Positions 8,100 to 17,146 are shown, numbered from the stretch's first letter. The stretch: 64,000 nt of DNA from Deltaproteobacteria bacterium (GCA_021831785.1 JAKBMB010000032.1:62001-126000); one strand, 5' to 3'. Numbers and translations: made by a program. The notes: generated by a model not told the origin, from the letters alone.

Positions 8100-9965
8100 T
8101 TAATCGCCGGGTTCAATTGACCGCCGCCGGCGCATCGCCAGGAGCACCGTTTCCGCCAGGAAAGCCGACAGCGCCAATCCGGCCAAAAGAGCGCTCGCGG
8201 GCCTGACGCGCGCCGCGCCGGCCGTCGCGCTCGCCAGGGGCGGACGCGGCCACTGGCGCGTCGGCTGCTTCTCGACCGTCAAGTCCGACTCGGAGGCGTC
8301 GAAGTAGTTAGTGAAAATGTTCTCGACGGTTTCCCCGGACTCGACCCGGTAATGACCGGTGAGCAGCGGCCGGAAATTGACGCGCTGCTCGCGGTCGGGG
8401 TTGAGCGTTGCCATCGAGCCGTCGGGGGCGGTCAGCTTTGCAGGTACGCGGGTGGGCACGCTTACCCGCGCCCCGGTCGAAACCACGCGAATTCCCACAG
8501 GCGCGAGCAAATTCCTGAGCATGTCGACGGTCAGCGTCAGGGCGTCCAATCGGTCGGGGTCGAACAGCAGATGGCCGCGCACGTCGAAGGCAATCACGCC
8601 CGCGCGTCCGCGCGCGCCGCGGCCAAGCGCCGCCAGCGGTATCGAGCGCAGCGGTTGCGAAGAGGTTCCACTGGCCGTCACTTTCATCCAGTCGGCTACC
8701 GACAGCACGCGCGCCCGGCCGAGCGCGACCGGCGCCAGCAGCGCGCCGCGGCCGGCTACGCCATCCAGTTCGCTGCTCGCAGCGGTGCCTTCGACGCGGA
8801 ACGCCGCACCGGACCTGGGGAAGATCGCGAGCGTGGCAGCAGCCGGCAGCTTCGTTGCCGGCGCGTCATACGTCACCAACAAATTGTAAGAAGAACGCTC
8901 TTTGGCCTGTTCTGAGCGAAGGTCGCTTGGGCTGAGCCGCGTCGGATCGAGCGTCTCGATCACGGCGCCCGGCCCGACGGCGTTGACGATTCGTATCAGA
9001 TCGCCGCTGACCGAAGGCTCGGCCGAGAGGATAAGCACGCGCCGGCTGCTGAACGACGCGGCGTAAGCGTAGCGCACGTTATCGGCCGCAAGTGCGTCAT
9101 CGGTTAAGATCGCGGCCCGCAGCAGCCCGGCCGCCGGCAGCGGGCCGAAGGCGACCATGGTCTGGCTATGCGCCGCCAGCGTTAGCCGGCGCCGATCGAT
9201 CGGCTGGCCATTGAGGTCGATCGCCAACTCGCAGTCTAGCGCGCGCGCGGCAAAGCTGCGCAGCGCGCAATAGCCCGGCTCGGTCAACGGTCGGCCGGGA
9301 TCGAGCGCGGTAATGGCCAGATTGTCCTGCGTAGAGCCAACGCGGGTGAAGCTCACCCGCGCGCCGACGTTGCGCACGATAAGCGCGGCGGAAGGCGGCA
9401 GCCGGGCGGCAAAAACCTCGACCCGGTCGGCTTCGCGCGCGATGCTAAGCGCGGCGGCGAAGGCCGCCGGACGACTCGCCGCGTCGTCGGTCCGGAGTCC
9501 CCCAATCGCGCGCGCCACGGCGCGCCGGTCGGCGCCGGAGGCGAGCACAGCGCGGGCCTCGATCGCATAGCTGACCACGGAGAACTCATCCCCGGCATGC
9601 GCCCTATAGACCTGCGCCAGCGCCCGGCGCTTGGCCATCTCGAGTCGCTGCGTGGAGCCTTCGCGCGCGCCCATCGCCGCTCCAACATCGAAGACCAACG
9701 CCCAGCGTTGAGGCTGCCCGCGCGCCGGTGCAAGCTTTAAGAAAAGGCCCGCCGCGGCTAAAGCAAGCGCGCTTAGCGCCGCCGCCTCCAGCCAGAAGAA
9801 CAGGTCAGACCTAAAACGCCGTTTGGTAATCTGTGCCGATACCTGGTCGAACAGAATCAGGCTTGAGACGGTAAGCTTCGGCTGGCGGCCCGCGAGCAGA
9901 TAGATGGCAACCAGGACGGCGAGGCTTAAGCCATACAGAAGGTTCAGCGGCTCGAGTAACCCCAT
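8100..9965 (-). CDS. BatA-domain VWA-like membrane protein
   Basis: A 621-aa protein with the BatA-type N-terminus: a helix near residues 8-25, a short linker ending in the RRF motif (ITKRRFRSDLFFWLEAAAL), then a second helix. A VWA-like domain follows, but its metal site reads DVGAAMG instead of DxSxS, so metal binding is probably lost. The C-terminus carries another helix (ASALLAGLALSAFLAETVLL) and a basic tail. It is separated by two bases from the DUF58 gene upstream. It probably works as a membrane partner of the MoxR-DUF58 pair; the degenerate MIDAS argues for a scaffold role. Confidence 0.82.
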   Translation of the reverse strand: MGLLEPLNLLYGLSLAVLVAIYLLAGRQPKLTVSSLILFDQVSAQITKRRFRSDLFFWLEAAALSALALAAAGLFLKLAPARGQPQRWALVFDVGAAMGAREGSTQRLEMAKRRALAQVYRAHAGDEFSVVSYAIEARAVLASGADRRAVARAIGGLRTDDAASRPAAFAAALSIAREADRVEVFAARLPPSAALIVRNVGARVSFTRVGSTQDNLAITALDPGRPLTEPGYCALRSFAARALDCELAIDLNGQPIDRRRLTLAAHSQTMVAFGPLPAAGLLRAAILTDDALAADNVRYAYAASFSSRRVLILSAEPSVSGDLIRIVNAVGPGAVIETLDPTRLSPSDLRSEQAKERSSYNLLVTYDAPATKLPAAATLAIFPRSGAAFRVEGTAASSELDGVAGRGALLAPVALGRARVLSVADWMKVTASGTSSQPLRSIPLAALGRGARGRAGVIAFDVRGHLLFDPDRLDALTLTVDMLRNLLAPVGIRVVSTGARVSVPTRVPAKLTAPDGSMATLNPDREQRVNFRPLLTGHYRVESGETVENIFTNYFDASESDLTVEKQPTRQWPRPPLASATAGAARVRPASALLAGLALSAFLAETVLLAMRRRRSIEPGD

Positions 9966-9967
9966 GG

Positions 9968-10873
9968 CTAACGTACCAGGCCCAGGCGGGGAAACTCTTG
10001 CATCACCGTCGTTTCGAAACCGGCCGCGCCGAAAGCGGGTACATACGCAACCGAGTTTTTATGGCAAAAGTCCTTGAGCTGCGAGATCAGCCGCTCGACC
10101 CGCTCCCGGTAATGAGATGCCACCCGCCGATCCAACCGCAACTCGCGCATCTCTCCGCTCTCGCTGTCGTAAACCCGGTAAGCCCCGGACGGAAAGGCGC
10201 CGACATGCTCGCCCTCGCCCATCACGTGCACCACCTTGACCTCGTAACCCGCGGCAAGCAAACGGGAGAGCGCGCGTTCGTAATGCGCCGGCGCAACCAG
10301 AAAGTCCGAGAGCAACACTACCATGCCGCGCACGCGCCGTTGACTTAACAGCTCGGCCGCGCCAGCGTCCAGCGCCGTCTCGCCGCGAAAGCGAAGCGAT
10401 CTAATGAATGGCCGCAATTCAGGATACGACTCGCGCCGATGGTAGAACATGCTCGCACTGAAGGCCAAGCGGCCGGAACGCTGGCTGAACGCGGCCAGCC
10501 GCACGGCGTCGTTTTCGCTCACCGCGATATAAGCGGCCGCCGCTGCCAGCGCCAAAGCCAGGCCGGCTTTGTCGTCCTCAGCCGGCAGCGCCATCGAGGC
10601 GCTCGCGTCAAGCACGATTGAAATCTCGACCTTGCGCTCGCTGCGATGGGTCCGGACCATCAACTCGTCCAAACGCCCGAGGACGTTCCAGTCGAGAAAT
10701 CTCAGGTCATCGCCCTGCGCGTAAGGCTTAAAGTTTTGTAATTCGAGGCCCGGGCCCTGGACACGGCCCAGTGTTCTCTGTCCCGCGCGCGCCGCGCGAA
10801 CCTGCTTAACCGCCAGAATCAGGCGATCCAGGCGACTCAGAAAGGAAGCTTCAAAAGCCCGCTCCTCGATCAT
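9968..10873 (-). CDS. DUF58 protein (VWA-like MoxR partner)
   Basis: A 301-aa soluble protein with the DUF58 signature YAQGDDLRFLDWNVLGR near residue 55. A VWA-type motif, ISIVLDASASMALP, follows around residue 85, and GMVVLLSDF comes later. Proteins of this family are nearly always encoded next to a MoxR AAA ATPase, as here, where it lies 12 bases downstream of moxR. Known family context points to chaperone-like metal or cofactor insertion or complex assembly. No specific client can be named from the sequence. Confidence 0.93.
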   Translation of the reverse strand: MIEERAFEASFLSRLDRLILAVKQVRAARAGQRTLGRVQGPGLELQNFKPYAQGDDLRFLDWNVLGRLDELMVRTHRSERKVEISIVLDASASMALPAEDDKAGLALALAAAAAYIAVSENDAVRLAAFSQRSGRLAFSASMFYHRRESYPELRPFIRSLRFRGETALDAGAAELLSQRRVRGMVVLLSDFLVAPAHYERALSRLLAAGYEVKVVHVMGEGEHVGAFPSGAYRVYDSESGEMRELRLDRRVASHYRERVERLISQLKDFCHKNSVAYVPAFGAAGFETTVMQEFPRLGLVR

Positions 10874-10885
10874 CGGCGCCCGCTC

Positions 10886-11926
10886 TCATCCGCGTCTCAA
10901 AGCTGGCGCGTCGAGCACTCGCTTGATCAAATGCTCGGTCTCGATCGCGTCGGCCTGGGCGGCATAGTTGAGCATGATCCGATGGTTCAAGGCGGAGAGC
11001 GCCACGCGCTCGATGTCTTCGTAAGCAACGTTGGCCCGCCCATCGAGCAGGGCGGCCACCTTAGCTCCCAAAATCAGGGTCTGGCCACCGCGCGGGCTGG
11101 AGCCGAAAGCGATGTACCGATCGATGAATTCATCGCGCAGCGACCCCGCTCGGCCGCGGGTAAACTTGGAGTTGCTGGGTTGAGTGGCGCCGACCATGCG
11201 CGCGGCGTGCCGTTCGGCATCCGAAGAGACAATCACCTGGCGCACCAAGCGCTTGAGCGCCTCGACCCGCTCCGCCGCCTCTTCGGCGCCGAAGACCGGC
11301 TCGACCGTGGGTTCGACCGGGCCCGTGGTAGCGGAAATTATCGTCGTCAGCTCGCCTTCGTCGGGATACTCCAAGCGCACCTTGAAAAAAAAGCGATCGA
11401 GCTGCGCCTCGGGCAACGGATAAGTACCTTCCATCTCGACCGGGTTGAGCGTCGCCATGACGAAAAACGGCGGCTTTAGCATATGCGTCTGGCCGGCCAC
11501 GGTGACCTGCAACTCGGCCATCGCCTCGAGCAGGGCCGATTGCGTCTTGGGCGTAGAGCGATTGATCTCGTCCGCCAAAAGGATGTGCGTGAAGATCGGG
11601 CCCGGCGAAAAGCTGAACTCGCGCCGCCCGCCGTCGGTCATGTCAATCATCCGCGTGCCCGTGATATCCGCGGGCATCAGATCGACCGTGAACTGGACCC
11701 GGTTGAAGCTTAGGTTAAGCGCCCGGCCCAGGGTCTTGACGAGCATGGTTTTCCCGGTGCCCGGGACGCCTTCGATCAGCACGTGGCCGCCGGCAAAAAG
11801 CGCGATCAACAAATCCTCGACCGCGCGCTGGTGACCTACGATAACCTTGTGAATCTCGCCCTGTAGGCGGCGAAAAACGCGGGCGAAGTCCGCCACGCTG
11901 GGCGTTTCGACGAGTTCAGGCCTCAC
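10886..11926 (-). CDS. MoxR-family AAA+ ATPase
   Basis: A 346-aa AAA+ chaperone-like ATPase. Walker A is GVPGTGKT at about residues 53-60 and Walker B is HILLADEINRSTPK. The sensor segment reads FFVMATLNPVEMEGTYPLPEAQLDRF, typical of MoxR. The stop/start junction with the upstream membrane-protein gene overlaps by four bases, so the five genes from 13365 to 5451 look like one transcript. MoxR proteins act with VWA partners in maturation of enzyme complexes such as methanol dehydrogenase. Which complex is served here is not shown. Confidence 0.95.
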   Translation of the reverse strand: MRPELVETPSVADFARVFRRLQGEIHKVIVGHQRAVEDLLIALFAGGHVLIEGVPGTGKTMLVKTLGRALNLSFNRVQFTVDLMPADITGTRMIDMTDGGRREFSFSPGPIFTHILLADEINRSTPKTQSALLEAMAELQVTVAGQTHMLKPPFFVMATLNPVEMEGTYPLPEAQLDRFFFKVRLEYPDEGELTTIISATTGPVEPTVEPVFGAEEAAERVEALKRLVRQVIVSSDAERHAARMVGATQPSNSKFTRGRAGSLRDEFIDRYIAFGSSPRGGQTLILGAKVAALLDGRANVAYEDIERVALSALNHRIMLNYAAQADAIETEHLIKRVLDAPALRRG

Positions 11927-13365
11927 GGCTCGAAAACCCGTTTGATCGCCTCTCTATCCGCTGGCGCAACCTGAGGCCGATAGAGCGGCTGATCGGGCTC
12001 CTGATGCGGGTTCAAGGCGACATTCGCGCGCGGTGGGCGATAGGGCTCACCGCCGCCCTGAACCTGACTGCTCGACATGTTCCCTTGCATCGTGACCTTG
12101 AACGTGCGCGAAGCCGAAGCAGGCGCTTCGGCTTGCCCGAACAGATGCTCCGGATCGGAGCCGAGGCCGTGTCCGGCGCCCGCGCCGGGCCGCCCGGACT
12201 TATCGCGCTCGCCGGTACGCCCTTCGCCCACCTGACCGTAGGTCATCTCGCTGCCGGTGAGCGCGTTGCCACCGGACGCCATCAAGCCGCCCTTCTGGGC
12301 ATCCCCGGAGCCCGGCTTTGATTGGCGCGCCTTAGAGTCCGCGGCCGCAGCGTGGTTTTGCGCCCGCGCCCTCGCGGATCCGTTGCTGTCCTCGCCGGTT
12401 CCGTCTCGCGCGCCGCCCGCTCGGTCCGACTGTGTCTGCTGCGCTGCGTCGCGCGCTTGACGCTCAAGCGGCGCTTCTCGCCCGGAAGTCTGTTCTGACG
12501 CGCGAGCCTCGCGCGGATGCTCGCGCCCCGCGATCTCGTCCTGTAGGCCTTGCGCGAGTTGATCGGCGCGTTGGCTCAGCCGTGACCATAGATCATTTTT
12601 TCCCTCGGCTGAAGCGGTGTCGCGCGCTGCGCCCTCGGGCGCAGCCTCAGCAAGCTGGTCGGCGCCGCGCTCGACCGCCATCTCGTCACCCGCGCCTTGC
12701 CCGCCTTGCGCATCTGCGGCGAGCTTGCCCGTCTGCACGAGCGCGCCGGTCTCGGGCAACGCGCCCATCTCGGGTAGCGTCGGTGGAGCCTTAAGCGCAA
12801 GAGCGGCGCGAACTTGCACCCGCTCGCGCTTAACGCCAAAGGCGGCCAGAGTGGCCAAAAAGCAGGCCAACAGCAAAGCGAACAACGTCCTGGGCACGCG
12901 CCACGGAGCTACTCGTACAGGCAAAAACCGCTCGCGCAGATCATGCGAGTCCTCGACCAAAAATGACCATAAAGGAGAATCGTGAACCGATTGGGGAGCG
13001 GTCAGCAACGTGGTCAGCCGGTTCTTCAGCCCGGCGCGCTGGTCAGCCACGGCCGCGGCGCCCTTAAGCGTCGTCCAGGAGCGTACGCCGCGGACCAAAG
13101 CGTACGTTAAACCACCAACGAGCAACACTGCCAGTAGCACGCAAAGCGCGGCAAATTCGCTCGGACCTAGCCAAAGCGCCGCTAGCGCGCCAAGCGCGCC
13201 GACACCAACCAACAGCGCCAGGGCCGCAAAGGCAACTTCTTCGATTAGTTGTCGATTGACTCTTGAACGCAGCCGGACGAGTTGGGACAAAATCGCGCGA
13301 ACTCTGGCATCCGGGCTGGATTGTCTGCCTGTCATCAGCCACGACATCAGCGACTGCCGGCTCAT
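11923..13365 (-). CDS. Membrane protein with long disordered C-terminus, MoxR operon leader
   Basis: A 480-aa protein that I cannot assign to a named family. Two hydrophobic helices lie near residues 43-85 and a third near 160-178 (TLFALLLACFLATLAAFGV). About 250 residues rich in Gly, Ala, Gln, Arg and acidic residues follow and look disordered. A short ordered end contains RPPRANVALNPHQ and ADREAIKRVFEP. It opens the MoxR operon and overlaps moxR by four bases, so it is probably part of the same membrane machine. Confidence 0.7.
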   Translation of the reverse strand: MSRQSLMSWLMTGRQSSPDARVRAILSQLVRLRSRVNRQLIEEVAFAALALLVGVGALGALAALWLGPSEFAALCVLLAVLLVGGLTYALVRGVRSWTTLKGAAAVADQRAGLKNRLTTLLTAPQSVHDSPLWSFLVEDSHDLRERFLPVRVAPWRVPRTLFALLLACFLATLAAFGVKRERVQVRAALALKAPPTLPEMGALPETGALVQTGKLAADAQGGQGAGDEMAVERGADQLAEAAPEGAARDTASAEGKNDLWSRLSQRADQLAQGLQDEIAGREHPREARASEQTSGREAPLERQARDAAQQTQSDRAGGARDGTGEDSNGSARARAQNHAAAADSKARQSKPGSGDAQKGGLMASGGNALTGSEMTYGQVGEGRTGERDKSGRPGAGAGHGLGSDPEHLFGQAEAPASASRTFKVTMQGNMSSSQVQGGGEPYRPPRANVALNPHQEPDQPLYRPQVAPADREAIKRVFEP

Positions 13366-13650
13366 TTATCAAGGCTAATGGACGGGCAGCCGCAGCGCAA
13401 CCTGCTGGCGGACCGAAGCGCAATACCAGCGCTCGCCGGCAGGCCTACCGCCGGAGTGTTTCTTACAGTTCAGCCCGCCGATGCTAAGGAGGGCCGCAGC
13501 GTGTCAAAACTGCGGACTTGGCGGACTACGCATCCACCCCCACCCAAAGACCGAGGAGAAAGTTTCTGAGCAGCCGCCCTCAGCGGTGGGTGACGCTACG
13601 TATGAAGGCAGCCGTCTAGAGCCTCAAAACGAGAACTCCCGGCTAAACAG

Positions 13651-14010
13651 GTTAGACAAGTTGGACAGGTCGTTAGACAACAAGTCAGGCAAATCGCCAA
13701 GCAACGCGGCTGCGGATGTGCTCAACGACGCCGGAACTCCGCGCTCGGGACAATAAGTTATGCGAAAGCCGACGCCGCCGTGATTTCCGTTGCTCAGGCT
13801 GTAATGCGACATAATTCGTTACACTTACGACATATTCCGTTACACCTGGGAAGAACAGGGATCGTCAGGGAAGAGGAGGGAAGGAAGGCGCCGGAAATGC
13901 AGGACAATCAGGCTGACGTTTAAAGCGACAACCTCAGCGGTCAGGCGCTACGGTGACGGAAATCGGGAAAGTGTTCAATTAGACACATCTCCGATTTGTG
14001 TTCAATAGGC
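13651..14010. repeat. Cluster of short direct repeats beside phage remnant
   Basis: The 750 bp between the MoxR operon and the phage gene hold no convincing gene but several short repeats. RTTRGACA-type octamers occur at 13651, 13660, 13672 and 13978. An 18-bp unit beginning CGACATA and ending CGTTACAC is present at 13807-13824 and 13828-13845 (16 of 18 identical, 21-bp period). GTGTTCAAT occurs at 13971 and 13998. A 12-bp GAGCCTCAAAAC lies at 13619-13630 and 14050-14061. Clusters like this are found at ends of transposable phages and IS elements, where transposase or repressor binds. That assignment is inference. Confidence 0.5.
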
Positions 14011-14113
14011 TCAGCAAACGAGAGAGCTGTGGATAACTTTCCGGGGCTGGAGCCTCAAAACTCCGAGCGCGAGAGAACTGCTGAACATAATTAGCGCCGC
14101 TTATGGGCGCCAG

Positions 14114-14314
14114 CTACTCGGTGCTCTCGCCCTCGACGCGCTCGGGGTCCACGCGGAACCCGGCTTCACGCGCCGCCTGCGCGAGGGCACGCGGAATCTT
14201 GTGGCGCTTTCCCGAGAAGTCGAAGCCCGCGTCCAACGGGTCATGAAAGATTGGGGGCTCGTTCGGCGACGCCGCCCGCGCCTCGGCATTAGTCAACTTC
14301 TTCCGCGGTGACAT
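14114..14314 (-). CDS. Small unknown protein overlapping the gpF-ART gene
   Basis: A 66-aa reading frame whose ATG lies inside the last 26 bases of the gpF-like gene. GGAG sits about nine bases upstream, so translation is plausible. The product is soluble and charged, with a central FHDPLDAGFDFSGKRHKIP and a C-terminal acidic end, and matches no family I recognise. In Mu-like phages the gene after F is G (virion morphogenesis), which this does not resemble. Tight coupling to a gene with a toxin-like C-terminal domain makes an immunity or accessory role possible, but there is no direct evidence. Confidence 0.5.
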   Translation of the reverse strand: MSPRKKLTNAEARAASPNEPPIFHDPLDAGFDFSGKRHKIPRALAQAAREAGFRVDPERVEGESTE

Positions 14315-15638
14315 GGAGAATCGCTCCTTCGCGACGTACGGACTTTATCCTAAATTTAACCCACGGCGCAAACAGCACCTCGCGTTGGCGCGGATACGGC
14401 GAAAGCATTGAGAGGTTGCGCCCGCTTTTGCCGCGCAGCTCGATCAGCACCCCTTCTTTTCCCGCGAAGCGGAGGGCCTTATACCGGGAACGGCTCGCGC
14501 TTGCAAAGCCGTAGAGCTCCAGCGACTTGCCCGCTCGAAACTTCGCCACCGTTGCACGGTCCAGCCGCAACTCGATACCCCGCCAGCTCGCGCCCGCCAC
14601 GCGCGGGAGCTGTTCCAGCAAGCTCGCCAGCGCCAGAGCCTCCGGCGTAGCCTTCCCGCGCCGAAGCGGGGCATTTATCACATCGGAGTCGGCGCCGTAA
14701 TCCCATGCGGCGCGCCACTGCAGCGGCGACGCCTTTTCCATCACGGCGCGCGCCGCCGGCCTGCGCCACAAAATGTGCGCGACCTCCCGGTCGCTCGCGA
14801 GGAGTGCCGGCGCGAGCATACCGCTAGGCGACGTCATCGCGCGGACCGCGCGCGCGATCTCCGGGGTTGTCCCCGCCAGTTTCTCGCGCAGCGCACCCTC
14901 GACGGCCTCGTTGGCGCGGCCGGGCGGGTACGCGAAGCTCGGATGCACGCCGACGGGCACGCGGTAGCTTTTGCCGCTGCGCGGGTTGACGTAGTTCTCG
15001 TAGACCGTCGCCGGCATCGTGACCTCGAGGTTCTCTCTGGCTACGTCAGACTCCGAGAGCGTGTTCATCTCGCAAGCGCACTTGTAAGCGAGGGGAGGCC
15101 AGTGTGCCTGCGCCCACTCCGAGTCCAATGGGACGACAGTGCCGCTCCACGCCAGATGGTGAGGCCGCGGATTTGCGCTCGGGTCGATGTACTCCACGTA
15201 GGGCCGATACTTTTTCACCGCCTGCGCTTGCTGGTATCGACCCTCCGAGTAGGACGTGCGCAGATTGGTGTCGTAGATGATCCCCAGGCGCCGCGAGGAA
15301 CCGAGCTCGACCTGGCGCTTTTCCCCAGTCAGCGGGTCGCGCATCAGGCGCTGGCCCCACCATCCCTTGGCCTTCAAGATCGGCTCGAGGTTGTTGCGGA
15401 AGTCCTCGAAGTCGATGCCGTCGGCGATCGCCTGGTCGACCGCGCCGCGAATGTCCTGGAGCAGGTCTACCGTCATGGCTTTAGCGACGGTGAAGGAACG
15501 CTGATGCTCCTGCTGCCAAACATCGCGGTAGTCGAAGCCGGCCTTGAGGCCCTTAGCGCGGAAGAACTTGACCGCCTGCTCGAACGGCAGAGCGTGGAAC
15601 TCGAAATCCTCGGGCGCGTCGCCGTGGAAGCGCGGCAT
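14289..15638 (-). CDS. Mu gpF-like phage head protein with C-terminal ADP-ribosyltransferase-like domain
   Basis: A 449-aa protein. Residues 1-230 resemble the Mu gpF/SPP1 gp7 minor head family: FRNNLEPILKAKGWW, LGIIYDTNLRTSYSEGRYQQ, and the HWPPLAYKCACEMNTLSESD block. Residues from about 340 read like a mono-ADP-ribosyltransferase of the R-S-E class: WRG at 352-354, FASAS at 378-382, and SPYPRQREVLF at 413-423, giving a Q-x-E catalytic pair at 418/420. Such fusions are known in phage head proteins, where the toxin domain may be injected. Here it is the only intact structural gene of its phage. The ART call rests on motif spacing alone. Confidence 0.75.
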   Translation of the reverse strand: MPRFHGDAPEDFEFHALPFEQAVKFFRAKGLKAGFDYRDVWQQEHQRSFTVAKAMTVDLLQDIRGAVDQAIADGIDFEDFRNNLEPILKAKGWWGQRLMRDPLTGEKRQVELGSSRRLGIIYDTNLRTSYSEGRYQQAQAVKKYRPYVEYIDPSANPRPHHLAWSGTVVPLDSEWAQAHWPPLAYKCACEMNTLSESDVARENLEVTMPATVYENYVNPRSGKSYRVPVGVHPSFAYPPGRANEAVEGALREKLAGTTPEIARAVRAMTSPSGMLAPALLASDREVAHILWRRPAARAVMEKASPLQWRAAWDYGADSDVINAPLRRGKATPEALALASLLEQLPRVAGASWRGIELRLDRATVAKFRAGKSLELYGFASASRSRYKALRFAGKEGVLIELRGKSGRNLSMLSPYPRQREVLFAPWVKFRIKSVRREGAILHVTAEEVD

Positions 15639-15642
15639 CGCG

Positions 15643-15735
15643 TCACAGGCTGCCGGAGTTCTTTCGCCGCGCCGCCTTACGCGCGCGCCGGCGCAGATGC
15701 GGCGGCTGGACGTGCAGCGCGGCCGCGCCGGCCAA
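15643..15735 (-). pseudogene. Possible C-terminal relic of a phage portal-like gene
   Basis: Just upstream of the gpF-like start, the minus strand holds an open stretch ending four bases before its ATG. Its last residues, LHVQPPHLRRRARKAARRKN, form a basic tail of the sort seen at the end of Mu gp29-like portal proteins, the gene that normally precedes F. Only about 30 codons are convincing. The frame continues without family resemblance toward the nth gene, so this may mark the deletion or insertion boundary of the island. Confidence 0.25.
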
Positions 15736-15807
15736 CTGCGATATTTTTAGAGTTGGCGTGCAAGGAATCGGCCCAAACGATGACAGCCAAAGGGTTGCGC
15801 GCAAAAT

Positions 15808-16593
15808 TCAGCGCGAGCGCATCACCCCGGCTCTGGGGCATAGGCGGTTTATCGGGCAGCGCGAACAGCGGGGAGACACGGGTTGACAGATGGTCTGGCC
15901 AAAGGCCACCAAAAGCGCGTTGTACTGCGTCCAGTAGCGGCGCGGCACGACCGCTTTGAGCGCCTTCTCGGTATGCTCGGGCTTACTTGTGCTCACCAAG
16001 CCCCAGCGGTTGGAGATGCGATGGACGTGGGTATCAACGCACACGGCCGGCTTACCATAGGCCTGGGACAGCACCAGGTTGGCCGTTTTGAGGCCCACGC
16101 CTTTGAGGCTTAGCAGCCCTTCCAGCGTGTCGGGCACGCGGCCCTCGAAACGCTCGATCAGCGCGCGGCATAGCGCCCGGATTACCCGCGCTTTGACGCG
16201 GTAAAAGCCCACCGGATAAATCAGGCGCTCGATTTCCTCCTGTTCCAGCTTGAGCATTGCCTGCGCCGTGCGCGCCCGGGCAAACAAGCGCACGGCGGCT
16301 TGCGCTGTGGTTTCGTCCTTGGTACGCAGGCTCAGAATGCATCCGGCCAGCACCAAGAACGGGTCGCGTTCCTGCAGCGCGATCAGGTTTAGCACCGGCG
16401 CCTTCCAGCTCGCCGCCTCCCGCCGCAGAATCGCTAAAACGCGCCCCACCGAGCGGCCGTCGATCGGCGGTGGTGGGCTCGCGCTGTTGGTCAAAGAATT
16501 GCCGATCTTCTGGCCCCTGGAGCGTACGACTCGCCCGCCGGCCTCCCGACGCCCGCCCGATCCCGGCTGAACATTGCTGACAGGCTTGTTCAT
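15808..16593 (-). CDS. nth: Endonuclease III (DNA glycosylase/AP lyase)
   Basis: Base-excision repair enzyme that removes oxidised pyrimidines and nicks the abasic site. The helix-hairpin-helix LLSLKGVGLKTANLVL includes the catalytic lysine and the following VDTHVHRISNR has the catalytic aspartate. The 4Fe-4S loop C-x6-C-x2-C-x5-C is complete near the C-terminus (CQPVSPRC-SRC-PINRLC). I use ATG 16593 (261 aa). About 40 residues before the conserved core are low-complexity, so a TTG start within SLTNSAS is also possible. The frame could extend to 16638. Confidence 0.93.
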   Translation of the reverse strand: MNKPVSNVQPGSGGRREAGGRVVRSRGQKIGNSLTNSASPPPPIDGRSVGRVLAILRREAASWKAPVLNLIALQERDPFLVLAGCILSLRTKDETTAQAAVRLFARARTAQAMLKLEQEEIERLIYPVGFYRVKARVIRALCRALIERFEGRVPDTLEGLLSLKGVGLKTANLVLSQAYGKPAVCVDTHVHRISNRWGLVSTSKPEHTEKALKAVVPRRYWTQYNALLVAFGQTICQPVSPRCSRCPINRLCPRAGVMRSR

Positions 16594-17146
16594 CAATGGG
16601 GTCTCGATTTTTCCCACGCGCCGTATTTTCGAACGCATCGCGCTTTGAGCCGCGAGCGGCCGAATTTGCGCCCTGCCGCTCAGCCGGCCTAGGCGACAAC
16701 GGCGAAGCTCTCCCTAAAGCCGCGCTGCCCGCGTGTTTGACGGTTCAAGCTTCCACCTACTATTTTCGTACTGAGACGATGGGTCAACTTCCGCGCCGGA
16801 TTCGGGCGCGAACTTGCGCATCGCGGGCGGCGCGCGCGCCAATTTCCGTGTCAGGTCGAGGCCGGGGGCCAAGGAGACAGGCGGCGCGGACCCTGCGTGC
16901 TGACATGGCTTACGCCGCTGGCCACTTGGCGTTGCGCGCGAAGCTAGCTAGCGCCCCCGGCACTTTCGGCCGAGACCTGCGCGCTGCTCGGCGTCTTAGT
17001 GTGACAGGCGAGCGAGCTGTGCCCTCGGCGCCGCGCCCGGGACCGGATCGGAGCGTTTATATCGTATGCAGCATCGGGAGCCTACATTGCGCCGCCTTTC
17101 AGTGGGCAGGCATCGCGTTGCGCAGCGCGGTTCGCGCCGGCAATGG
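16594..17146. other. Intergenic region between divergent nth and M20 peptidase gene
   Basis: About 550 bp between two divergent genes. It is GC-rich and carries no recognisable gene, RNA or repeat. Promoters for both flanking genes should lie here, but I could not identify clear hexamers. Confidence 0.4.

Noticed and set aside
13481-13756. 91-codon plus-strand frame in the repeat region
   Set aside because: Crosses the repeats, low complexity, no recognisable domain; treated as non-coding.
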